Shown piece by piece: positions 23,767-33,790 of a stretch of 64,000 bases of DNA (position 1 is the stretch's first letter; each line of letters opens with the position of its first letter). The notes beneath the pieces were generated by a model that saw only the letters and a program-made list of their open reading frames with translations, was not told the origin of the DNA and ran no database searches. A program made the translations under genes and the position numbers. Source of the stretch: Hofstenia miamia. Taxonomy: Eukaryota > Xenacoelomorpha > Acoela. The DNA is taken from the NCBI GenBank assembly GCA_004352715.1, contig SCFE01000018.1, forward strand, positions 217,166-281,165, given 5' to 3'.

Positions 23767-25160
23767 TATGAGATTTATCTGGATAATACTATTGCTCCCG
23801 TTGATTTGTCCAAGGCATTTGATTGCTTTGATCTCCGGGTGAATTTTAAATATCTCAAAACGCATACTACGTGTATTTAATTTATAAATAATATACATAA
23901 AAGGGACGACGACTTTGAGATTGAATGTTGGAAAGTTTACAAAACTTTTCAATGTCAATTTAAGAAATTGTATTCAAGTTTCACTCATTAATAGCACCTT
24001 ATCATAAAATGTGTGTTTGGTGTGTGTGTAACTTCAATTACAGAAAAACGCATTTTAACAAATTAGTAGAAAATCGCGCTTTGTTGCTTAGCCACAGCTT
24101 TGTAATGGCATTCGTTTAAGAAATTTGGAATTAGTTTTGCGAAGTTTGTCTTTCATTTTAAGTACCAACCAAAACAATCTCAAATACCTAAATATTTCGA
24201 TCTGCACAGTGTTAACTGCAAATTCTACTAACAAAAAAAGATCATCTATCACATATTTTTAATTTTTTGGAAAGCAAAATTTTAATTTCAAGGTTGAAAC
24301 CTTCAAATATCCTGGAGTGGCAATAGATAGCAATTGAACTATTCAAATCACATAGGTATAGTATTACGCGAAATTGTAATTGGAATATAAACTATTTAAT
24401 ATCATAGGCACAGGCAACAGGAGATAGAGGGGGCACGTGCCCACTGCGAAACTGAGAAATTGAAAAAAACCGAACCATTTGTCTTGCATGTACTAAAAAG
24501 CAAGGCCCTGCATATTTCACAGTTCATGTCATCTTTTATGCTAAATTTAATGCATCCAAAGCATAGAACTATTGTCAAATTTCTTGTGGCAAAGAACTTT
24601 GTTTACATTGTATAGCATAACTATTGCAATCAATCATGTTTGTTTTTCAATTACGCATTGTTTTTACATAGTTAAATATTAAAAATATAATAACTATTGC
24701 AATTACATAATGTTACAAATATTTAAATCAATATATTTAATATCTAACGATAAATGAGCAGAAATGTTAGTTTTTCTAGACATCAATAATTTTTAATTGA
24801 TTATTTTAGCAAAGATTAATAATGACATAGCTGAGATGTTAGTGATACATCATCTAAGGTTAAGATTGTGCTAACATTACTCGACTACTAAAGACGAAAT
24901 TTATATGCCGTTCATGACGGTTCATATACATTTCATAACATATTTTTCATTAATAAAAATTTTGGATATCTCTAACCAAGGCTCAATTTCCAGGAAACTC
25001 CGATTCCCGTTATATGCGGATTCAACTTGTCATTATAGGACATCCAAATTTAGAAAAATAAAATGTTTTGTATTCAACAGTTGAACTTTGGAATCATTTA
25101 CACACTCTATCTTGGAAAGTATTTTAGTTTTTTAAGAAGTTTCACTATTTGACAATACAC
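23767..25160 (+). pseudogene. Fragmented LINE reverse transcriptase
   Basis: Three relics in order on the + strand: PVDLSKAFDCFD (about 23800-23835, the RT motif around the first catalytic Asp, usually DxSKAFD), VETFKYPGVAIDSN (about 24292-24335, the FKYLGV-ID motif), and ELWNHLHTLS (about 25086-25115, the C-terminal W-N-LP motif). Spacing and order fit one non-LTR polymerase, but stops and frame changes fall between all parts. Confidence 0.45.
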
Positions 25161-25596
25161 TTGGTAAACTGTAAATTCTTAATCCATGTGCTTTTTCTGT
25201 TTGTTTTAAGTATTTTTTCTTGTTATTGCCTCATTATGTGTCTTATTGGCATCTTTTATTGAGGCGTTTATTTATGCTAATGTGCTACACGTAAAATGTA
25301 TTCTATTCTATTTATGAGTGTCTTTATACGCTTTTTGATAAATGTAAATGTTATTTGGAAGTAAGAATTAAGCTTAAGAACTACCAACTTTGAAATCAAA
25401 TTGTCAAACTTTAAAAGTCCAAATCAATTTTGATTTAAATACGGTTAAAATTTTCGAATCAAAATTTGTAAGAAATACAAATTCCGAACTTTGTTCTCGT
25501 CAAGGGTTGAAAACCCGTTTGAGACAATTAACTGATTAAGAGATTCCGTAGTCGCGGACTCTTCTTTTCTGATGCCTTGCATAAAATTTCTTAGGC

Positions 25597-25597
<1 letters not shown>

Positions 25598-25644
<47 letters not shown>
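25598..25644. repeat. (AT)n microsatellite
   Basis: Uninterrupted alternating AT run of over 40 bp, abutting the left end of the next element. Confidence 0.9.
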
Positions 25645-25646
<2 letters not shown>

Positions 25647-26190
25647 ATAAGTGCAGGGAATACGAGACCCTTAAGCTCATTTGCATAAACATGAATACAG
25701 ACACACTAATAAGTTTTACCAATGTTTTCAGTAACTTGTTTTATTTACCTAGGTACCATAATAATGACCAAAATTGGCTTACTTAATTAGGTATTGGGCT
25801 TAATGAGGTCAGAGGCAAATGGTCTCTTATTACCTACCTGTGTAGGCAATACGAGACCACTTAATTTTCAACCTAAATCTCAGGGGGTTGTTGAATAAAA
25901 TACATTTTTTATTGGAAATTGTTTAGAAGCTTTCCTTACACCCATTTCTCCATGCAGCAACTGCTCTTTGCATCTGTTCGGGTGACCATGTCCCTCGATC
26001 AGTTTTCCGTTGAAAGAACATTGGCATCTAAAAGATCAATATGGAAATTAGTGCTAGGAAAATATATATTATTTCTTTGCCAGTTTTCAAACCATAAAAT
26101 TATAACAATATTTTTACCAAAGCCTGGGCATACAGGACTGTTTTATTCTGGTGGTCTCGTATTACCTACGGTCTCTTATTCCCTACACTT
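25645..26190. mobile_element. TIR element inserted between AT microsatellites
   Basis: Left end GGATAAGTGCAGGGAATACG and right end, reversed, GGTAAGTGTAGGGAATAAGA are clear inverted repeats, and GGTCTCGTATTACCTAC-type words recur inside in both orientations. Length about 546 bp. Because it is flanked by AT repeats on both sides, a TA target duplication would be invisible. No transposase frame. Confidence 0.6.
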
Positions 26191-26193
26191 ACC

Positions 26194-26198
<5 letters not shown>

Positions 26199-26231
<33 letters not shown>

Positions 26232-26280
26232 TATATATATATATATATATTGTAAAAGATATATATATATATGTTGTAAA

Positions 26281-26316
<36 letters not shown>

Positions 26317-26325
26317 TTTACAAAA
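26199..26325. repeat. Interrupted (AT)n tract with inverted TTGTAAAAGAT words
   Basis: AT runs interrupted by TTGTAAAAGAT twice, followed by its reverse complement ATCTTTTACAA, so the tract can fold into a long AT hairpin 210 bp before the TRIM start. Confidence 0.8.
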
Positions 26326-26536
26326 TGCATAGCTAGATTTAAATTCTTTCTTAAATTAGATGAAAATATTTTGTAAAATTGTTTGTTTCATAAATATCCT
26401 ATTCTTTTCGTTATTAAAAATACATACATTACAATGAATAAGCTTTTAATTTCTATTGTGATCATGTATGAACTTAACTTAAAAAATGGTATTTATATTA
26501 TCATTTATCACAATGCGCTAACCTAAAACAGTTTAG

Positions 26537-28435
26537 ATGACGACTAATGCAGACATTGTTGATTTTCTAACCTGCAGTATTTGTCTAAATCAATTTACTA
26601 ACCCATACTCGCTCCCATGCTTGCATGCATTTTGTAAGGAATGCATAGAAAATTTGGTTGCTAGCGAAAGTAAATATTTCGTCTGTCCTATTTGTCGAAT
26701 GCCTTTCAAATCTGGCTCTTGGCGGAAGGACTTCCGCTGCGAAGAATTTATTACGTATATAAATCAAATCGAATCAAAGAATTCATCAATTCATAAGACC
26801 TGTGATTCATGTGAATTTGAAATAGATTCCTACGAAATTCACCTATGCAAGGATTGCCAAGAAATCTTATGTTTTGAATGTAGCTGTTTCCACCGAAGGC
26901 ACAAAACGACAAAGTCGCATACAGTTTATCCTCTCACCTCAACAGACATGTCATTTTGCAAAGAACATAATGAGAAACAAAAATATTTTTGTCAGGAACT
27001 TCAGTGTAACACGTCTATATGTGCGTCTTGTGTCATTGTTAAGCATCAGGGACATCATATCTGCACACTTGCTGATAAGGTCACCCATTGTGTTGATGAG
27101 ATTGATCAATTTGTGCGAAACAGTAAAATGAAATCGAAATTTTTTGAAAACTATATATCCAAACTGAAGGAGGAAAAGCAAAATATTGAGTTGAATTTCA
27201 AGGAGGTTGAACAGTTACTACTGAAAAAAAAAGAAGCAGTTCTAGAAACTGTTAATCAAGTGTTTCAGAAACTTTTTCAATCAATGTATGCTAATAAAGA
27301 CAAAATGCTGCTTGAGTTAACGAAACAGGAAAACGGACTTTGTTATGCAATGAAGAAATTTTCAAGACTTCTGAGTTATAATGCAGAGCACTTCAAAGGA
27401 AAATCAGATCGTTGCATTTTAGATCACCATCGAATGATTAAAGAACATAGAAGCTTTGATGTGTTCCAGGCGCCTTTTGAGATACATAGTAAAGAGGCCT
27501 ACTTAGTTCCCAATGAGTTGGATAGCAATGAATTGCTCAAAATCATATCATCTTTTGTTGGAACGATTCATCTCTGTGAACGCAGTATTGCTATTGATGT
27601 ATCTGAAGATAACAATAACCTTAATGTTGAACCACACTTTCTATTGGGATCTGTTGTTTTTGAAGGGGCATCGGAAATTTGTGATATTGCCCATAGTTTT
27701 AAACGGAAAAAATTGTACATGTTAATGAAAGAGAATAGTCAATTTCGATTGGCGAAAGTTGAAGATAACAGAGTCAGATGTTCTATTTCATTAAATCTTC
27801 TCCAATTCAGGTTTTTTCACAATAATTTAGCAATTCTTCCGTGTGGGGATATAATATTATTGTCTGTCAACAAGTTAGTTCGTGTTTCACATGATTTGAA
27901 GAAGTTTAAAGATTTTCTGTTTCCATTTTCCCCATACTCAAAAGTTAGTATTGCTTGCTCGAGTCAATGTAACAATTATATATTCTTTTATTCTTCAAGA
28001 TTTATTTACAAATATGATGCAAATGCAGAATCCTATTCAAAAATTGAAATTGACCTCGATGATGATCCATGGCGTATGTCTGTGGGAAGAAATTCTGACA
28101 TCATTGCATTCAGCGGCAATCTTGGTATAACTGTGTTCTCAATTAGTAAAAATTCGGTTTTGGCTTCTTTCCGCGAACTATACGATGGTCTTGATTTACT
28201 TTCTGAACGAATAATTTCAGCTTGTAACGTTAAACGAAAATGTGTTGAGATTGTCGATGGAGGCTGTAATGAAAAGATCAAAGAGTTTAAGTGGATTAAA
28301 TGTAAGAATACCGGAGATCTCATCGAGCTAAAATATCCCCATATAATCCGGAAATGTTACAATTCTTCAACTTCGTTTTTAGTGGATGTCTTTTCCTATG
28401 GATTTAGAATTTACAAAATTGATTTTCTTAATTGA
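26537..28435 (+). CDS. TRIM-family protein (RING, two B-boxes, coiled coil), putative E3 ubiquitin ligase
   Basis: Intact single-exon frame of 632 codons. Seen: C3HC4 RING at 13-53 (C13, C16, C28, H30, C33, C36, C50, C53); a first B-box-type finger about 89-128 (CDSC, CKDC, CFEC, then several His); a second B-box about 141-174 (CKEH, then CQELQC, CASC and KHQGHH); a Lys/Glu-rich coiled coil about 188-275 (KLKEEKQNIELNFKEVEQLL). The last 280 residues are hydrophobic/aromatic with repeated beta-like segments and no recognisable B30.2/SPRY motif. A beta-propeller (NHL-like) fold is a guess. RING-B-box-coiled-coil order defines TRIM proteins, and ubiquitin ligase activity is inferred from the complete RING. 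Single-exon structure fits a retroposed or lineage-expanded TRIM. The ATG directly follows CAGTTTAG. The last 32 nt lie inside the left arm of a large hairpin. Confidence 0.9.
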   Translation: MTTNADIVDFLTCSICLNQFTNPYSLPCLHAFCKECIENLVASESKYFVCPICRMPFKSGSWRKDFRCEEFITYINQIESKNSSIHKTCDSCEFEIDSYEIHLCKDCQEILCFECSCFHRRHKTTKSHTVYPLTSTDMSFCKEHNEKQKYFCQELQCNTSICASCVIVKHQGHHICTLADKVTHCVDEIDQFVRNSKMKSKFFENYISKLKEEKQNIELNFKEVEQLLLKKKEAVLETVNQVFQKLFQSMYANKDKMLLELTKQENGLCYAMKKFSRLLSYNAEHFKGKSDRCILDHHRMIKEHRSFDVFQAPFEIHSKEAYLVPNELDSNELLKIISSFVGTIHLCERSIAIDVSEDNNNLNVEPHFLLGSVVFEGASEICDIAHSFKRKKLYMLMKENSQFRLAKVEDNRVRCSISLNLLQFRFFHNNLAILPCGDIILLSVNKLVRVSHDLKKFKDFLFPFSPYSKVSIACSSQCNNYIFFYSSRFIYKYDANAESYSKIEIDLDDDPWRMSVGRNSDIIAFSGNLGITVFSISKNSVLASFRELYDGLDLLSERIISACNVKRKCVEIVDGGCNEKIKEFKWIKCKNTGDLIELKYPHIIRKCYNSSTSFLVDVFSYGFRIYKIDFLN

Positions 28436-29007
28436 AAATGTTCCTATCCTATTAGGTTTATTCCTTCCAGCACTGCTTTGTTCTACAGTTGATAATTCGA
28501 GAAGTTTATTTTAATTTCATACAAAATTTATTTGCACAGAATTCAACATGATTTTCAACACATATAGAAGTTCAAATATAAAACGTTGATTTCGGTGAAT
28601 AAATTTGTTTGGTTCGTACCAATCCATCTTCAATGTCATAGTGTTAAATATTTGTGCATATTTGAGGTAGTTTTTATTGAATTCCTTGCCGTATTCTATT
28701 CCATACTATACCTTTTCATGTTCAAATTGAGTCTAATCAATAAAAACTACCTCAAATATGCACAAATATTTAACACTATGGCATTGAAGATGGATTGGCA
28801 CGAAAAATTGATTCACCGAAATCAACATTTTACATTTGAACTTCTACATCTGTTGAAAATCATGTTGAATTTTGTGCAAATCAATTTTGTATGAAATTAA
28901 AATAAACTTCTTGAATTATCAACTGTAGAACGAAGCAGTACTGGAAGGAATAAACCTCATAGGATAGGAACATTTTCAATTAAGAAAATCAATTTTGTAA
29001 ATTCTAA
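28404..29007. repeat. Long inverted repeat (hairpin) covering the 3' end of the TRIM gene
   Basis: Left arm 28404-28680 and right arm 28737-29007 are reverse complements with only scattered mismatches, separated by a 56-bp loop. The left arm includes the last codons and stop of the TRIM gene, so the right arm holds an antisense copy of that end. It resembles an inverted duplication more than a transposon, since no conserved TIR or target duplication is seen. If transcribed with TRIM, the RNA would fold into about 270 bp of duplex. Confidence 0.85.
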
Positions 29008-31035
29008 TTGAAACGGTATAGTTTATTAAATGAACATTTGATTTCGAATTCATTCATTGAATTTAGAAAAAAATTTATTTCTTTAATTGTGAGCTTTTTA
29101 ATTAGAATATGATTTGTGTTTAATGTGCTTGGTACTGAGTAGGACTATATAATTTTACTCTAACATTTCATATATTTGAAACTGGTTTTCAATGTGTTTC
29201 AACTAGTGTTTGCGGCTGGAACTTCTTGGCTTGCCAATATTTGAAAGCATTTCATATAAATGGAGCTTTCTTAATATTTAGATGGAAAACCTCATGCTGA
29301 TAGTGTACAACTGTATTTATTATGAATTGGAGATATTTAGTATAAATTATGCCGGAATATATTATGAACTATGATATTGTCATTTATACAATTTTTGGAC
29401 TAAGTAAAATAGCTGTTTCCTCTTGGCATGTCTACTACATTTAGTAGATCATTTTTGGACTTATTTTAGATTGCAAATAAATCAATTTGACTTGCATAAC
29501 TGGTGTACTAAAATGAAAATCCACCAAAATTGCATTTCCCAATTTAAATTTAACAGAAACTGTAAGTTAATGTTTGGCGATATTTTTATCATTATAATAA
29601 TATATAGCATTACTATTTCTTTAATATAATTCAATGAAGGTTTAAAATTGTGTATAAACAATACAAAGCTGCAAACTATTAATTATGATAAACTCTTACA
29701 AAATCAATTACAAATAAAATTATAAATTTTTCGAATTTCATAAAGGCATTCATTTGTAGAAGATATAACCTAAAATAGAAAAATGACGTTAAGTAAACTC
29801 ATTTTTAAGAAATTGTGTTAGTCGATTAGTGACAGCGTTTAAGTGAAGCTAAATATTTTTTTGTAATTTAAAGATTGATGTCTTAATTCGCACGTAGCTT
29901 CAACTATTTCATCATACATTTATAATATAAATTTATGCTTAACCCCTAGTTTTGCATGAATTTTTAAAATAAAGATATTCAAAGTCTTAAAAAAAGGATA
30001 AAGGAATAGGTATCTCCTCTTTTAGGTGTGCTTTAAAAGCACACCACAATCACCACCGTTGGCAGTGGGCTCAACAGGGCTTCTCTGGTCTATCTACAGG
30101 AGAAGGAACAGTTCCGTTTACCGGTTGCTCGCGTCGATGGGAAATGATTTTTTTATTCTGCATTAATTTGTCCATTCACAGTTCACATTCTAACTGAAAG
30201 TCTCTTTTCTAGCTGTACTTATTAAATCTTGTTTCTGAGTAGCCGTTTTACTCACATTACAGCAAACTAATTATTTTCTACGATTTTCCAAGTGCTAGAT
30301 AGTGGCGAAATATTTGAATTTAACACATATAATATATTATGATAGGAAATATGAAATCAAATTTTGATGTTCCAAACATGTAGACGCATTTAACAGATAC
30401 AAGAAAACGGAATTTTAGCCCCAAAATTATGGGAACGATTTTTTTAAATTGGGCAATAGCAAGTTCATCTGGATTTATTCATATTTAGCGATTTTTCTGA
30501 AGAATTTTAAATATTAATAATAGAGGTGATTTTTATTTTAGAAATATTTTTGAAACATAAGGGACTGAATTTTTTAAATTATGCATAGTGCGACTAAATG
30601 AAAGACCAAATGCCAACACCTATGAGTAAATATTGCGAAGACTACCTCTAAAGATGTAGCCTTGATATTACTTTGGCATTTTTAAGCAGCATTGTGCAGG
30701 TAGAGGTTGACTTTGGAGTTTTCAGCCCACTCATTGACGTAATGCAGTAGGCGGTCGTATCCATGCGTTAATAGACGTGTGAGAATAGTTAAGTACCTAT
30801 TTTTCTAATACCTGCAAACCTATATTCGCAACATGATTGGGCAAGAGCGTTTAAATGGTCTGCTCTTTTTAAAGTTTATTGTAAAATTGTTAATCAAAAT
30901 AATCACTAGGTAAGATCGTAAAAAATATGTAAGAAGATTTACTGCTAAGCAATGGCGAATCAACAATATGGAATTAGGGGATGCACCAGTGGACCAAAAT
31001 GTATAAGGTGGGGCTCATTCAAAAACACACACACA

Positions 31036-31070
<35 letters not shown>

Positions 31071-31787
31071 NGTTTTATAACTCTCCTATGAAAAGTGTAC
31101 AAATGTTAATTTGAAAATTCAGAAAAGGTTTAACAATTGAATTTTGCGAAAGATTTTTAATATGTAAGTCAATGAACCAGGAGCACCGGAATAATTTTTA
31201 ATGAACAGTAGCAGTCTTCATAAAAAGAAATTATATATATATATATATATATATGTTAGTGTATTTAGTGAATTTGTTAAAGCAAAATAACTTGTCAATC
31301 ATTGAATTACTTCAAAAACCTCTGATTTCTTATATAAATATAATTGATTCAGAAACAATTGGTATTAAAACCAAAAAATGCCATTCGAATGATTTTTTCA
31401 TTTTGATTTTTGTTGAGGAGGCAACGGAGTGGCCATTTTGTTGCGAGGAGGCCATGACGCCAACACCTACCATTTGTACACCACATTTTGAGTAATTAAG
31501 CAACAATGGAGTTGTGCATTTGGCAAATCGACTGTAGGTCTAATTTAGTATCTTCAGCTCCCGTATGTACCATGAAATTTGCGCTTTTCCGCAGTTTAAA
31601 TGGAATTGTGTAGCAAAAATGCAACATTGCAATGTTTAGTATGAGATATATGTCGCTTGCTATTCATTATCTTGTGATATTGCGCTTGTTGCTGTTTCAT
31701 TTTGTAGCTCCATTGACCTTTTTCATTCACAAAAGTAACTATCTTAATTATGCGGCACTGATTATAAATTTACAAAAACTCAATTAC
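29008..31787. other. Intergenic DNA between TRIM and the sigma adaptin gene
   Basis: No gene seen. Contains a perfect 21-nt palindrome GGTGTGCTTTAAAAGCACAC(C) at 30025-30045 followed by a more GC-rich patch to about 30145, plus AC/AT microsatellites at 31026-31070 (one undetermined base at 31071) and 31233-31254. Confidence 0.4.
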
Positions 31788-31793
31788 TTTATT
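31788..31793 (-). promoter_or_regulatory. Polyadenylation signal AATAAA for the sigma adaptin gene
   Basis: AATAAA on the - strand, 124 nt beyond the stop codon of the AP-1 sigma gene, with suitable orientation and distance. Confidence 0.6.
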
Positions 31794-31917
31794 TCGTATA
31801 TACTGTAGATCCCTGCAAAATGATTTCAAATATCTATGAATTTTATGATTAATTTTCAATGTACTTGAAAAGCGGTCGTAATTCAGTTTATATGATAATA
31901 TACTAAACGGATCATAC

Positions 31918-33757
31918 CTAATAAAGACCTATTTCTTCCAAAATCTTTTTCAGCTCTACGTCGTTTGCTAGGTAATCTTGTTCCCCTACGATATCAAGAA
32001 CCGGTGTGCGTCCACTTTCTGCTATTTCACCCGCTGTAACCAATTCATCCATTATGTAGTTTGCTTTTTCGAAATTAAAAATAATGTCTAATTCACACAC
32101 ACTGCCAAAATATGTATCCAAAAGTTCAACATATCTGTACGTCAACTCTAAGCACAGCAGTTCATTTTCACCCTAAATATTAAATTAGTGACACAATTCC
32201 ATTTTTTCATTTCCTTTGGTATTTGACACATGCAAATGTATATTTTGATAACTACTGGAATTTGTGTATCATTAGTGTTTGTATCAAAGTCAATACAAGA
32301 CGAGCCTCGAACATCTAAACATTGTCATTGTTGATTTTACTGTAAAATGGGGCGAGGCAATAAATATATATGTGAAATTATTTTGCAGAAAGAGCTGTAA
32401 GATTGTAATACATGTATTTATTATTTCAAAAATTGAAGAAAATTTTTTCATAAAATTAAAATTGATTTGGGAAATGTGTCTGAAAATTACCCAGTGAGTG
32501 TTCTTTTACAACATTAATATGATATTCTATCGATTACAATCAATTTACTCTATTTAAAAAATTGTCCTCGTATTATTTTTAACTGCATAATTATTAAGAT
32601 TCGCTGTCGCAACCCAAAGCACGAATTTTATTTGGTTAGAAATTAATCTACCATAACTAATTCCTATAATTTTAAATTAATTCTATATTAAGAAGTTTTT
32701 GTCTCTTTTTAAGGGAGGCCTTAACCTTAAAAAGCCTGGGGATTTTTGAAAATTTTCATCATCCTCTAAGAAATTTTTTTAAATACGTATAGCTAAAAAA
32801 ATGTACCACGTGATAAATGAAAGTCGCCTCATTCTTTTTCACTCTAAATCCGCGACCCGGCTCTGTCTCTTTGATTTTGCGCACAACATTCCTCAATGGG
32901 CTTGTAATACCTTTGCACGTATTAAGAAACAATCAATTCTTTGTTGCTTCCTTGGGCTCAAAACCTTATAAATACATGAACATTAGGTATGGGGAGAATT
33001 TAAATCTTTTTAAAAATTCGAAATTTTCAAAGAAAACTTGTTAATATTACGACAATCACAGTCACAGCAATACGGTTTAATAGAAATTTCCAACATTGCA
33101 TTAAAGTATGTTCCCCAATAGAGCTTCCATGCCCCAAGATTGTCAATTTTGCTAATAGGTTTGGAAAAAATTCTTTGTAAATGTGGAAAAACTATTTGTC
33201 TTCTAAAACGGACGTCAGGCTGTTTGGGGTTAAAAAGAAGAGGCCTCATTCAAATGATACTCAGTGATTAACCGTAGTTCGAATGTTAATCGTCTTTAAC
33301 CAATATCTCTTATATCTGTTGCATACCAGTGTACAGCTCACTAGATTGTTATAGGTTTTTCTAAAAATTTTCATACTTTTGTTATGGTTAGGATCCAAAT
33401 ATCTTCCTGAGACTTCAGTTAGTGTGACAGCAGTATTTGCACTAAGTTGGTCTCTTTGCGTTTACCTACATTAACGTTCCTTCCAGATTTGCTATTTTTA
33501 CTATTGATTTTATTAGTTATTTACTGGTCTCTCTTTAACACATTTTAAAGTGATCAGTCAACAGTTCGTAATCTGCGATTAATAGTGTTCTTGTGTCAAT
33601 TTGAAAATATCTTTATAATAATAAATAATATCATTTTTGAAAAAAAGGTTGAAAACTATTTACTTCAATATCTAGTAGATTAGTCAAGTGATGATAGAAG
33701 AATAGTGAGGTAGGATAAAAATGAACTGAAAGAGTTCGACAGAAAGGGGGGTAGGGT

Positions 33758-33790
<33 letters not shown>

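Noticed and set aside
25919-26332. 137-codon + strand frame upstream of TRIM
   Set aside because: The C-terminal third is translated AT microsatellite (YIYIYI) and the rest lies in a TIR element.
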